A stretch of DNA of 64,000 bases from positions 1-64,000 of the forward strand of contig JAVBRA010000009.1 of NCBI GenBank assembly GCA_031548435.1. The letters run 5' to 3'. The notes under the pieces were generated by a model. It was not told where the DNA came from. It saw only the letters and a program-made list of their open reading frames with translations, and made no database searches. This stretch comes from JAVBRA01 sp031548435 (GTDB taxonomy: Bacteria > Bacteroidota > Bacteroidia > Bacteroidales > Rikenellaceae). The translations under genes were made by a program, and so were the position numbers. Every line of letters begins with the position of its first letter. Position 1 is the stretch's first letter. This document shows, in pieces, positions 24,185 through 34,071 of the stretch.

Positions 24185-25375
24185 TTATTTCAACACGCCC
24201 AGCTCCTTGCCCACTTTAGTGAAGGCGGCGATGCACTTGTCCAGGTGCGCGGCGCTGTGCCCGGCCGAAACCTGCACGCGGATACGGGCCTCGCCCTTAG
24301 GCACAACAGGATAGTAGAACCCGGTGACATAGATGCCCTCGCCGAGCAGTTTGGCGGCGAACTCCTGCGACAGCTTGGCGTCGTAAAGCATGACGGCGCA
24401 GATGGCCGACTGGGTGGGTTTGATGTCGAACCCGGCAGCGACCATCCTGGTGCGGAAGTATTCCACGTTCGAAGCCAGTCTGGTGTGCAGGTCGTTCGAC
24501 TCTTCGAGCATTTTGAACATCTCGATCGACGCTTCGACAATGGCCGGCGGGATCGAGTTCGAGAACAGGTACGGGCGCGAACGCTGGCGCAGCATCGAGA
24601 TGATCTCCCTGCGGCCGGTGGTGAACCCGCCGATGGCGCCGCCGAACGCTTTGCCCAGCGTGCCGGTGATGATGTCGACCTTGCCGCGCACGTTGAATTT
24701 TTCGGTCACGCCGCGGCCGGTGTCGCCCACAACGCCTGCCGAGTGACACTCGTCGACCATGACCATGGCGTCGTATTTTTCAGCCAGGGCGCAGATCTTG
24801 TCCATTGGAGCCACATTGCCGTCCATCGAGAACACGCCGTCGGTGACGATGATGCGGAAACGCTGGGCCTGGGCCAGTTTCAGGCACTCTTCCAGCTCGT
24901 CCATGTTGGCGTTGGCGTAGCGGTAGCGCTTGGCCTTGCACAGGCGCACGCCGTCGATGATCGAGGCGTGGTTGAGCGAGTCGGAGATGATGGCGTCCTC
25001 TTCCGAGAGCAGCGGCTCGAACACCCCGCCGTTGGCGTCGAAGCAGGCGGCGTAAAGGATGGTGTCTTCGGTACCGAAGTAGCTGGCGATGGCCGCCTCC
25101 AGCGTTTTATGGATGTCCTGCGTGCCGCAGATGAAGCGCACCGACGACATGCCGTAGCCGCGCTCGTCCATGCCGCGCTTGGCCGCTTCGATCAGGCGGG
25201 GGTTGTCCGACAAGCCCAGGTAGTTGTTGGCGCAGAAGTTGAGCACTTCGGCCCCCGTGTTGAGGGTGATGTCGGCCTTCTGGGGCGAGGTGATGATGCG
25301 TTCTTCCTTGTACAGCCCGGCGTCTTTGATCGCCTGCAGCTCGTCGGTGAGGTACTGTTTGATTTTTCCGTACAT
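24185..25375 (-). CDS. kbl: Glycine C-acetyltransferase (2-amino-3-ketobutyrate CoA ligase)
   Basis: A 396-residue PLP enzyme of the alpha-oxoamine synthase family, cleaving 2-amino-3-ketobutyrate with CoA to glycine and acetyl-CoA in threonine degradation. Diagnostic are FCANNYLGLSDNP, YGMSSVRFICGTQDIHK, DSLNHASIIDGVRL, VMVDECHSAG, the PLP lysine in GTLGKAFGGA and RPYLFSNSIPP. RFICGTQDIH is characteristic of Kbl rather than BioF. A TAATTTTG -7 box (25472-25479) lies upstream on the minus strand. No tdh gene is adjacent. Confidence 0.94.
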   Translation of the reverse strand: MYGKIKQYLTDELQAIKDAGLYKEERIITSPQKADITLNTGAEVLNFCANNYLGLSDNPRLIEAAKRGMDERGYGMSSVRFICGTQDIHKTLEAAIASYFGTEDTILYAACFDANGGVFEPLLSEEDAIISDSLNHASIIDGVRLCKAKRYRYANANMDELEECLKLAQAQRFRIIVTDGVFSMDGNVAPMDKICALAEKYDAMVMVDECHSAGVVGDTGRGVTEKFNVRGKVDIITGTLGKAFGGAIGGFTTGRREIISMLRQRSRPYLFSNSIPPAIVEASIEMFKMLEESNDLHTRLASNVEYFRTRMVAAGFDIKPTQSAICAVMLYDAKLSQEFAAKLLGEGIYVTGFYYPVVPKGEARIRVQVSAGHSAAHLDKCIAAFTKVGKELGVLK

Positions 25376-25522
25376 GATTATATGATTTAAGAATTATTTG
25401 CCATTCGGAATTTTTTAACGTGAGCCTGTAAGATTTCACCCAGAATAATCACAGCCCGATTTTAATGGGCTCAAAATTACGCTTTTTATTTCAAACTTTC
25501 TCGCCGTTGGACAATTAATTAA

Positions 25523-25530
25523 TATCTTTG
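25523..25530 (+). promoter_or_regulatory. -7 promoter element of pgk
   Basis: TATCTTTG, 39 bp before the pgk start codon, in an AT-rich stretch. A TTTC at 25497-25500 is spaced 22 bp upstream, slightly longer than consensus. Confidence 0.6.
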
Positions 25531-25569
25531 TGGCCTGTTCCGACAAAATTAACTTTAAACATAAATGCC

Positions 25570-26835
25570 ATGCAATCGATTGACAGCTACAACTTTAAAG
25601 GCAAACGCGCGATCATCCGCGTGGATTTCAACGTGCCCCTGAACGAAAAGATGGAGGTGACCGACGATACCCGCATCCGTGCGGCGATCCCCACGATCAA
25701 AAAAGTGCTTGAGGAAGGCGGCTCAGTGATCCTGATGTCGCACCTGGGGCGCCCCAAAGACGGCCCCACCGACAAATATTCGCTCAAGCACATCATCCCC
25801 ACGGTCGAGAAGAACCTGGGCATGACCATCGATTTCGCAGGCGACTGCATGGGCAAGGAAGCCGCTGAAAAAAGCGCCGCGCTGAAATCCGGCCAGGTGC
25901 TGCTGCTGGAAAACCTCCGCTTCTACGCCGAAGAGGAGGGCAAGCCCCGCGGACTGGCCGAAAACGTTACCGATGAGGAAAAAGCGGCTGCCAAAAAGGC
26001 GGTGAAAGAGAGCCAGAAAGAGTTCACCAAAAAGCTGGCCTCGTACGCCGACTGCTACGTCAACGACGCATTCGGTACGGCCCACCGCGCCCACGCCTCC
26101 ACGGCACTGATCGCCAAATATTTCCCCAAGGATAAGATGTTCGGTTACATCATGGAAGGCGAGCTCAAGGCCATCGACAAGGTGCTGGAAGCCCCGGCCC
26201 GCCCGTTCACAGCCATCCTCGGCGGATCGAAAGTGTCGACCAAGATCACCATCATCGAGAACCTGATGAAACGCGTGGACAACCTGATCCTGGGCGGCGG
26301 CATGACCTACACCTTCATGGCGGCCCAGGGCGGCAAGATCGGCATCAGCATCTGCGAGCCCGACCAATACGAAACGGCTCTTTCGGTGCTCAAGAAAGCC
26401 AAGGAGATGAACGTGAACATCTACCTGGCCGAAGACGCCGTGTGCGGCGACTCGTTCAGCAACGACGCCAAGACGCAGATCTGCTCGTCGAGCAACATTC
26501 CCGACGGATGGGAAGGCCTTGACATCGGCCCGAAAGCGACCGGGTTGTTCTCCGGCGTGATCAAAGAGTCGAAAACTATTTTGTGGAACGGCCCGGTGGG
26601 TGTGTTCGAAATGGATAACTTCGCCAAAGGTTCGCGCGCGGTGGCCGAAGCCATTGTGGACGCTACCTCGAAAGGGGCGTACTCTTTGATCGGCGGCGGC
26701 GACTCGGTAGCGTGCATCAACAAGTTCGGCATGGCCGACAAGGTGAGCTACGTGTCGACCGGCGGCGGGGCCCTGCTCGAATACATGGAGGGGTTGGAAC
26801 TGCCGGGCATTGCTGCGATTAAGAGCGCGGAGTAA
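25570..26835 (+). CDS. pgk: Phosphoglycerate kinase
   Basis: A 421-residue glycolytic kinase (1,3-bisphosphoglycerate + ADP to 3-phosphoglycerate + ATP). Signatures are RVDFNVPLNEKMEVTDD, MSHLGRP, ENLRFYAEEEGK, NDAFGTAHRAHAST, ILGGSKVSTKI and the C-terminal GGGDSVACINKFGM. It is slightly longer than E. coli Pgk because of a charged helical insertion around residues 117-150. The start MQSIDSYNF fits the family. It is monocistronic, with its own promoter and a strong terminator. Confidence 0.98.
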   Translation: MQSIDSYNFKGKRAIIRVDFNVPLNEKMEVTDDTRIRAAIPTIKKVLEEGGSVILMSHLGRPKDGPTDKYSLKHIIPTVEKNLGMTIDFAGDCMGKEAAEKSAALKSGQVLLLENLRFYAEEEGKPRGLAENVTDEEKAAAKKAVKESQKEFTKKLASYADCYVNDAFGTAHRAHASTALIAKYFPKDKMFGYIMEGELKAIDKVLEAPARPFTAILGGSKVSTKITIIENLMKRVDNLILGGGMTYTFMAAQGGKIGISICEPDQYETALSVLKKAKEMNVNIYLAEDAVCGDSFSNDAKTQICSSSNIPDGWEGLDIGPKATGLFSGVIKESKTILWNGPVGVFEMDNFAKGSRAVAEAIVDATSKGAYSLIGGGDSVACINKFGMADKVSYVSTGGGALLEYMEGLELPGIAAIKSAE

Positions 26836-26855
26836 ATTTCCATAGCTCCTTAAAT

Positions 26856-26889
26856 AAAAAAGGCGTCCGGAATTCCGGACGCCTTTTTT
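26856..26889 (+). terminator. Strong palindromic terminator after pgk
   Basis: AAAAAAGGCGTCCGGAA followed by its exact reverse complement, ending TTTTTT. The symmetry means it could work on both strands. Confidence 0.95.
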
Positions 26890-27000
26890 GTTCGGTTACA
26901 ACGAAAAAAAGACCGGATTGTTCCGCCGCAACGAGAGGGATTCAGAAAATTTTTGTGCGCATGAGGTACATATTCCCGAGCACCGATCGGCACTTTTTCG

Positions 27001-27008
27001 TACCTTTG
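27001..27008 (+). promoter_or_regulatory. -7 promoter element of gdhA
   Basis: TACCTTTG 30 bp before the gdhA start codon fits TAnnTTTG. No clear TTTG lies at 19-21 bp upstream. Confidence 0.6.
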
Positions 27009-27038
27009 CAGGCGACGAACAATTAAAACGAGAACGGA

Positions 27039-28394
<1,356 letters not shown>

Positions 28395-28431
28395 CACCGC
28401 CCGCAGGGTGTTTCCAAACAGGTTTCCATTG

Positions 28432-28884
28432 ATGAGAACACTGATCCAGCGGGTAAAACGGGCCTCGGTCGAGGTGGAGGGAACGGTTGTTTCCTCCATC
28501 GGGCCGGGGCTGTTGATTTTTGCGGGGATCGAGGAAGCAGACAACGCCGGGGACGTGGAGTGGCTCAGCCGCAAGATCGTCCGGCTGCGCATCTTCCCCG
28601 ACAACGAGGGGGTGATGAACCGCAGCGTGACGGAGGCCGGCGGCGACATCATCGTCGTGAGCCAGTTCACGCTGCACGCCTCAACCCAAAAAGGGAACCG
28701 CCCCTCGTACATCCGCGCCGCCCGCCCCGAGACGGCCGTCCCTCTGTACGAACAACTGATCGCCGCGCTGGAGGCGGAAACCGGCAAACCGGCGGGCCGG
28801 GGTCGCTTCGGCGCCGATATGCAGGTGTCGCTGGTCAACGACGGCCCGGTCACCATCTGGATCGATTCGAAAAACAGGGAATAA
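28432..28884 (+). CDS. dtd: D-aminoacyl-tRNA deacylase
   Basis: A 150-residue DTD that hydrolyses D-amino acids and glycine mischarged on tRNA. It starts MRTLIQRVKRASV, and the two signature loops SQFTLHAST and the C-terminal GPVTIWIDS (cis-Gly-Pro) are present. It is 37 bp after gdhA, and its stop codon overlaps the next start codon by one base (TAATG). Confidence 0.96.
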   Translation: MRTLIQRVKRASVEVEGTVVSSIGPGLLIFAGIEEADNAGDVEWLSRKIVRLRIFPDNEGVMNRSVTEAGGDIIVVSQFTLHASTQKGNRPSYIRAARPETAVPLYEQLIAALEAETGKPAGRGRFGADMQVSLVNDGPVTIWIDSKNRE

Positions 28885-29210
28885 TGACGATACAACAGGC
28901 ACAGGACGCGGTCGACAAGTGGATCAGGGAGCACGGCGTGCGCTACTTCGATCCGCTGACCAACATGGCGATCCTGACGGAAGAGGTGGGCGAAGTGGCC
29001 CGCATCATTGCACGCACACACGGAGAGCAGTCGTTCAAGGAGTCGGACAAGGGACACGACCTGGCCGACGAACTGGCCGATGTGCTGTGGGTGGTGTTGT
29101 GCCTGGCCAACCAGACGGGCATCGACCTTTCCGATGCGTTTGCCCGCAACATGGAGAAGAAAACGACAAGGGACAGCGCACGGCACAAGCAGAACGAGAA
29201 ATTAAAGTAA
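28884..29210 (+). CDS. MazG-like nucleotide pyrophosphohydrolase
   Basis: A 108-residue all-alpha NTP pyrophosphatase. The metal-binding pattern EEVGEVAR (E-x2-E) plus DELADVLWVVLCLAN (D/E-x3-D) is the MazG/dUTPase-like core. Single-domain members hydrolyse non-canonical or excess dNTPs. It is coupled to dtd by a one-base overlap; both have house-cleaning roles. Confidence 0.92.
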   Translation: MTIQQAQDAVDKWIREHGVRYFDPLTNMAILTEEVGEVARIIARTHGEQSFKESDKGHDLADELADVLWVVLCLANQTGIDLSDAFARNMEKKTTRDSARHKQNEKLK

Positions 29211-29405
29211 CCCCCGGTTATCCGGCGTTATTCCCATTTTATCAGAAACTTGCGCCTCATTATTGCCAGAACGGGGAGATAACCCTCACGGGCCAGGGAT
29301 TATTGGCCATTTGTGCGGGATAATCCGGAAGCACTTCGCGTTTGACATAAAGATATTGTTCCGGGTTTAACGGTTGTTTATCTCCCGGGGTAGAGGGTCC
29401 CGAAT

Positions 29406-29453
29406 AATCACCAACAAAAAAGAGGCTTTTCAGCCTCTTTTTTGTTGGTGATT
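29406..29453. terminator. Bidirectional terminator between mazG-like gene and DEAD-box gene
   Basis: 22-bp perfect arms (29406-29427 and 29432-29453) around TTTC, with internal A6/T6 tracts flanking GAGGCT/AGCCTC. It serves both converging genes. The remaining gap (29211-29405) holds only a possible coding remnant noted in the findings. Confidence 0.92.
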
Positions 29454-29461
29454 GCTCCCCG

Positions 29462-31228
29462 TCATTTCTTTTTCTTGCGGGAGGTGTTTTCGCCCCGGAA
29501 AGACTCTTTTTTGCCTGCCGGTTTCTTATCGCGCGGACTTTTTCCCTGCGCGCCGCCGAAGGGACGGTCGTTATAGTCGCTTTTGCGTTGTTTCTTGCGC
29601 GCCTTGCCGGGGAACGCCTCGTCGAGAAAATCCTTGCCCCGGCCACCCGCAGCGCCTTTGTTCTCCTTGGCGATTTCGGCCATGGGACGCCCCGTGGGAG
29701 CCTTGCGGTTAAGGGTCTTGACAATGGCCCCGGCGTCGGAGAACGGCACGGTCACGAACGAGAACGTATCGCCAATCGACACGTCGTTGATCTTCGAATC
29801 CGAGACGCCGCACTCCTGCTTGAGCTTTTTCACCAGGATGCGCGGGGTGAGCCCGTCGCGGCTGCCCATGGCGATGAACAGGCGGGCGGTGCCGCGGCGG
29901 TCGACGTTAATGGAGCGGATCTCGGGGTAGTTGCTCTCTTCCAGCTCGCTCTTGAAAGCCAGCTTCATCAGAGCGCTCAGGGCCAGTTCCGCATCGTGTT
30001 CCCTGAGAATCTGCTGTGCCATGGGCAGGTACTCGGAGAAGAGGTCGTTGTCGACGATCTCGGCCAGATCGTCCATGATCTTGGTCTTTTTGATGGCGAT
30101 GATGTCCTGCGGCGAAGGGAGCATCTCTTTGCGGATCTCGGCCTTCACCTCGCGTTCCATGGCGCGGAACTGACGGTACTCGGAGCTGGATATAAACGTG
30201 ATGGCCGTTCCCTGATTGCCGGCGCGGCCCGTGCGTCCGATGCGGTGCACGTACGACTCGGAGTCCTGCGGCAGAGAATAGTTGATCACGTGCGTGAGGT
30301 TGTTGACGTCGATGCCACGCGCCGCCACGTCGGTGGCAATGAGGATGTTGACCTGCTTCTGCTTGAATTTGCGCAGGATCTTCTCACGGCTGGCCTGCGA
30401 CACGTCGCCGTGCAGCGACTCGGCCGCATAACCGCGCTCCAGCAGTTTCATGGTCAGCTCGTCCACGCCGACTTTGGTGCGGCAGAAAACGATGCCGTAG
30501 AACTCCTGTTCCACGTCGATGATGCGGGTGAGGGCGTCGAGTTTGTCGCTTTCGCGCACCTCGAAGTAGATCTGGTCGGTGAGGTCGGCCGTCATCTGCT
30601 TGGCCTCGACTCTCAGTATCTCGACATCGCGCATGTATTTTTTCGACAGGGCCACGATCCGCTGGGGCATGGTGGCCGAAAAGAGCAGCACGCGGCGGTC
30701 GTCGCCCGCCTGGCTCATGATCTCCTCCACGTCTTCGATGAAGCCCATGTTGAGCATTTCGTCGGCTTCGTCCAGCACCAGCCAGCGGAGCCGGCCCAGC
30801 TTCAGGGTGCCGCGGCGCAGGTGGTCGAGGATGCGCCCGGGCGTACCCACCACAATGTCGATCCCTTTTTTGAGGCGGCGCAGCTGCTCGCTGATCGACG
30901 CCCCGCCGTAGATGGTGGCGATGGAGAGCTTTGGGTTGTTAAACGACTGGATCTCCTCGGTAACCTGGATGGCCAGCTCGCGCGTGGGCACCAGGATCAG
31001 CGCCTGGGTATCGTGTTCGGGAGTGGGAACGATCAGATCGAGGATAGGCAAGCCGAACGCCGCCGTTTTACCGGTGCCGGTCTGGGCTTGGGCTATGATG
31101 TCGTTTTGGTTGCAAAGCAGTACCGGAATGGCCAGCTTCTGGATGGGAGACGGGGTTTCGAACCCCTTTTTACGGATGGACCCGAGCAGCTGCTCCGATA
31201 GTCCCAATGATTCAAATTCTTCGGTCAT
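29462..31228 (-). CDS. DEAD-box ATP-dependent RNA helicase with DbpA-type RNA-binding domain
   Basis: A 588-residue helicase starting MTEEFESLGLSEQLL. Motifs run in order: Q motif FETPSPIQKLAIP, I AQTGTGKTAAFG, Ia PTRELAIQ, II VLDEADEML, III FSATMP, V ATDVAARGIDV, VI YVHRIGRTGRAG. Residues ~470-545 match the DbpA C-terminal RRM-like domain (VDRRGTARLFIAMGSRDGLTPR), and a Lys/Arg/Gly-rich tail ends the protein. Homologues (DeaD/CsdA, DbpA) act in ribosome assembly and cold adaptation. A -7 box at 31343-31350 gives a leader of about 105 nt. Confidence 0.95.
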   Translation of the reverse strand: MTEEFESLGLSEQLLGSIRKKGFETPSPIQKLAIPVLLCNQNDIIAQAQTGTGKTAAFGLPILDLIVPTPEHDTQALILVPTRELAIQVTEEIQSFNNPKLSIATIYGGASISEQLRRLKKGIDIVVGTPGRILDHLRRGTLKLGRLRWLVLDEADEMLNMGFIEDVEEIMSQAGDDRRVLLFSATMPQRIVALSKKYMRDVEILRVEAKQMTADLTDQIYFEVRESDKLDALTRIIDVEQEFYGIVFCRTKVGVDELTMKLLERGYAAESLHGDVSQASREKILRKFKQKQVNILIATDVAARGIDVNNLTHVINYSLPQDSESYVHRIGRTGRAGNQGTAITFISSSEYRQFRAMEREVKAEIRKEMLPSPQDIIAIKKTKIMDDLAEIVDNDLFSEYLPMAQQILREHDAELALSALMKLAFKSELEESNYPEIRSINVDRRGTARLFIAMGSRDGLTPRILVKKLKQECGVSDSKINDVSIGDTFSFVTVPFSDAGAIVKTLNRKAPTGRPMAEIAKENKGAAGGRGKDFLDEAFPGKARKKQRKSDYNDRPFGGAQGKSPRDKKPAGKKESFRGENTSRKKKK

Positions 31229-31342
31229 TAATTTTCTTGTCGGTATAATTTGGGCGCCTACAGGGCCGACTTGCTGTCGACACTCCGCTCCCGGGCAGGG
31301 AAAGGATCGCGATAACAAATGATTCTGTGGCTTTTAAGGGGA

Positions 31343-31350
31343 CAAAGGTA
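31343..31350 (-). promoter_or_regulatory. -7 promoter element of the DEAD-box helicase gene
   Basis: TACCTTTG on the minus strand, 115 bp upstream of the start codon. The roughly 105-nt leader is long for this window, which would suit autoregulation or cold regulation, but no specific leader structure was identified. Confidence 0.5.
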
Positions 31351-31380
31351 GGGATATAAAACCCGATTGGTGCCGGCCCG

Positions 31381-32214
31381 CTAAAGAATATCCCCAAAAA
31401 GATCGCGCATGGCTTCCGAAAATCCGGCGCTGTGGACGTCGGCCACCACCGGGAAGCGGCCGGTGAGCGACTGCGGCGCTCCTGCCACGACAAAAGGCCG
31501 GGCGGCGAATTCGAGCATGGCAATGTCGTTGTAATCGTTGCCCACGGCGGCGGTGTGCTCGCGGGCGATTCCCTCGCGCTCCATGATCCATTTCATGCCC
31601 AGCGACTTGTCGACCCCGCTGGAAAAGATTTCGACCCAGATGCTCTCTCCGTCGATGGGCGAGGTGGAACGGTTGACCTGCAACGGCGCCCGCTCTTCGA
31701 TGAACCGCTTGATGGCGGAATAATGCCCCTCCGACTCGACGATGATCAACGCCTGGGCGGCATTTTCAGGAACCTCGGCGTGGTGCGAGAACGGCGTGGC
31801 CTCGAAAAAATGGTTCCGGATGCGCGCGTCGAAATCCGAGAGTTCGCGCCCCCGCCGGTTGTAGTAGAATTGCTGGCTCTGCCCCGGCCCCAGGTGGATC
31901 ATGCATCCCACGCCGAACTGCTCGGTGCAGGCGGCAATCACCGATACGTCGCTTTTTGTAAGCAGGTGCGAGTAGCCTCCGGCACGGCCTGTGCGGCTGA
32001 GCACGCCGTTGCCCATCGAGTAGATGATGTAGTCGACCGGAAAGCCGGGCGGGATCACCCGCTCCACGGCATGGTGCAGCCTCCCGGTGGCGATGGCCGT
32101 CACATGGCCCATGCGGCGCAGGCGGGCCAGCGTGTCGACGTCGCGCGGGTCGATCTGTCCGCCCGTGGGGAGGATGGTGCCGTCCAGGTCGGTGGCTATC
32201 AGAAACTTTTCCAT
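31381..32214 (-). CDS. Cof-type HAD-IIB hydrolase
   Basis: A 277-residue HAD phosphatase. Motif I is ATDLDGTILPTGG, motif II ATGRLH, motif III includes SLGMKWIMERE, and motif IV is AVGNDYNDIAML. An IIB cap domain lies in the middle. Cof-type enzymes dephosphorylate sugar phosphates or cofactors (for example PLP); the substrate is unknown. The start MEKFLIATDLDG overlaps the 3' end of the CapA-like gene by 16 bp, so they are coupled. Confidence 0.93.
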   Translation of the reverse strand: MEKFLIATDLDGTILPTGGQIDPRDVDTLARLRRMGHVTAIATGRLHHAVERVIPPGFPVDYIIYSMGNGVLSRTGRAGGYSHLLTKSDVSVIAACTEQFGVGCMIHLGPGQSQQFYYNRRGRELSDFDARIRNHFFEATPFSHHAEVPENAAQALIIVESEGHYSAIKRFIEERAPLQVNRSTSPIDGESIWVEIFSSGVDKSLGMKWIMEREGIAREHTAAVGNDYNDIAMLEFAARPFVVAGAPQSLTGRFPVVADVHSAGFSEAMRDLFGDIL

Positions 32215-33329
32215 GGGTTTCGCTGCCGAAATTGATACGTTGTCTGGCCGAGCAACCGCCTCGTGTCGTCCATAAACTGAGTGTAGCGGGCACGCGAGCC
32301 GACGTCCATCGACACCGTGTCGCCCGCCTGCGGGGGAAGCACCTCGTAGATCGCCCTGCCGCCGTCGCTGTGCCGGTAAACCCAACAGGGAACGGCCTCG
32401 ACGGAAAATTCGACGCGGCCTCCCCGGTAGCGCTCCAGGTCGATCCGCACGTTGATACCCCCGTCGGTATAGCGTTTGCTTTGGTTCGAGATGAAATTGC
32501 CCAGCGAATAGACCACCACGCCCCCGGCCGTCGGATCGGCGCCGCACAGCAGTTCGACGGGCTGCACCACGTGGGGATGCGACCCGATGATGATATCCAC
32601 GCCGCGGTCGTAGGCCCATCGCGCCAGGAATCGTTGTTCCGCATCGGGCTGGCGCATATACTCCTGCCCCCAGTGCAGGAACAGGATCTTCACATCGGCC
32701 TCCGCGGCGGCGATGTCGGCAGCCATGCGCACGGTGTCGATCGGGTTGACGATGCGCCCGGCAGGCACCGGCATCCCGTTGGTGCCGTAGGTATACGAGA
32801 GCAGGGCTACACGGATGCCCTCTTTTTCAAGGTAGAGCGTGTTGTTGACGGCGTAGTCGGCCGAATCGCGGAACGTACCCGTGCGGCGCAAACCCAGCGA
32901 GTCGAGGATGGCGATGGTGTGGTCGATGCCCCTGGCCCCCTTGTCGCAGCAATGGTTATTCACGGTCGTAACGATATCCACCCCGGCGCGTTTCATTTCG
33001 GAGGCGAAAGCGGCGGGCGAGGCGAACATCGGGTAACCCGAATAATCGGCGTATGCAAGGGTGGTTTCGAGGTTGCCGATCACAAAATCGGCATCGTGCC
33101 ACCAGGGGGCAATGTGCCGGAAGTTGGGCGAATAGTCAAAACTGCCGTCGCCACGCCGGGCCGAGGCCACCTGCGGCATGTGCTGCATGAAATCGCCCGC
33201 GAAAACAAGGCTCAGCCGGCGGGTGCCGTCCGGCCGGGACGCATCCTGCGGCAGAGGCGGTGCATCGGCAATGGCGGCGCAGAGAGCGCAAAGCAACAAA
33301 AACAGGACGGTGGTTACAGCGGCCTTCAT
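32199..33329 (-). CDS. CapA-family (PGA_cap) exported metallophosphatase-like protein
   Basis: A 376-residue protein with signal peptide MKAAVTTVLFLLLCALCAAIA. The CapA fold is seen in VFAGDFMQHMPQ, VIGNLETTLA, TVNNHCCDKG, FLHWGQEYMRQP, GSHPHVVQPVE and VYSLGNFISNQ. CapA is named for poly-gamma-glutamate capsule synthesis, but most family members outside Bacillus have no known role and no capB/capC is nearby. It overlaps the downstream HAD gene. The promoter is at 33364-33396. Confidence 0.92.
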   Translation of the reverse strand: MKAAVTTVLFLLLCALCAAIADAPPLPQDASRPDGTRRLSLVFAGDFMQHMPQVASARRGDGSFDYSPNFRHIAPWWHDADFVIGNLETTLAYADYSGYPMFASPAAFASEMKRAGVDIVTTVNNHCCDKGARGIDHTIAILDSLGLRRTGTFRDSADYAVNNTLYLEKEGIRVALLSYTYGTNGMPVPAGRIVNPIDTVRMAADIAAAEADVKILFLHWGQEYMRQPDAEQRFLARWAYDRGVDIIIGSHPHVVQPVELLCGADPTAGGVVVYSLGNFISNQSKRYTDGGINVRIDLERYRGGRVEFSVEAVPCWVYRHSDGGRAIYEVLPPQAGDTVSMDVGSRARYTQFMDDTRRLLGQTTYQFRQRNPWKSF

Positions 33330-33351
33330 GGGTTGAAGCTATTTTAATGAC

Positions 33352-33396
33352 TATCTTTGCACGCAAAGGTAGGCAAAAAGTAACTGCCGGAACAAA
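33352..33396. promoter_or_regulatory. Divergent overlapping promoters of the CapA-like gene and the second TatD gene
   Basis: Minus strand: TTTG (33393-33396), 21-bp spacer, TACCTTTG (33364-33371), serving the CapA-like gene. Plus strand: TATCTTTG (33352-33359), serving tatD2, without a well-spaced TTTG. The two -7 boxes are 4 bp apart, so the divergent promoters probably compete for polymerase. Confidence 0.75.
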
Positions 33397-33417
33397 CCGG
33401 TTCTGATCAAAATAATC

Positions 33418-34071
33418 ATGGAACAACCTCCTTATATCGACATCCACACCCACGACACGACGCGCCGGCCGGGCGTGATGGCTGTGGTCGATGCCGGGTT
33501 GCGCGACATTCCGGAGGCGGCGATCATTTCGGCCGGGGTGCATCCGTGGGTTGCGGTCGGGTACGATGAAGACGCGCTTGCGGCCCGCATCGGGTCGGAC
33601 AAGCGGATCGTGGCCGTGGGCGAAACGGGCCTCGATTTTTACGACGAAGCTGCCGACCGGCAACTGCAAGAGCGGGTGTTTGTCGCCCAGTTGCGCCTTG
33701 CCCGCCGCCACGGACTGCCGGTGATGGTGCATTGCGTAAAAGCCTACAACCGGCTGATTGAGATCGTAAGGCAGGAAAAACCGGAGCGGATGGTCATCCA
33801 TAACTTCATCTCCTCGGAGCAGATGGCGGCGCAACTGATCGCCCTGGGGGCCTGCCTGTCGATGGGCATGCGGGGGATGGCGTCGGAGAAGGGCCGAGAA
33901 GTACTGAAAACCATCCCGTTGACTTCGCTGTTCCTTGAAACGGACGAAAGCGGAACCTCCATCGAAGAGGTCTATGCCCGCGCCGCCGAGATAAAAGGGC
34001 TGCCGCTGCAACAACTCAAGGACGCCCTATACGAAAACTTTAAAAAACTGGTGCTGTATGGAATGGCTTGA
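33418..34071 (+). CDS. Short TatD-family hydrolase
   Basis: A 217-residue TatD paralogue, about 45 residues shorter than the copy at 4272-5057. Ligand motifs are IDIHTHDT, SAGVHPW, AVGETGLDFY, VMVHCVKAYN, VIHNFISS and LETDES. The C-terminal ETDAP/PEPHRG-type loop is replaced by ETDESGTSIEE, which removes conserved Pro/His residues and may shift substrate preference. It overlaps tcdA by 14 bp. Confidence 0.9.
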   Translation: MEQPPYIDIHTHDTTRRPGVMAVVDAGLRDIPEAAIISAGVHPWVAVGYDEDALAARIGSDKRIVAVGETGLDFYDEAADRQLQERVFVAQLRLARRHGLPVMVHCVKAYNRLIEIVRQEKPERMVIHNFISSEQMAAQLIALGACLSMGMRGMASEKGREVLKTIPLTSLFLETDESGTSIEEVYARAAEIKGLPLQQLKDALYENFKKLVLYGMA

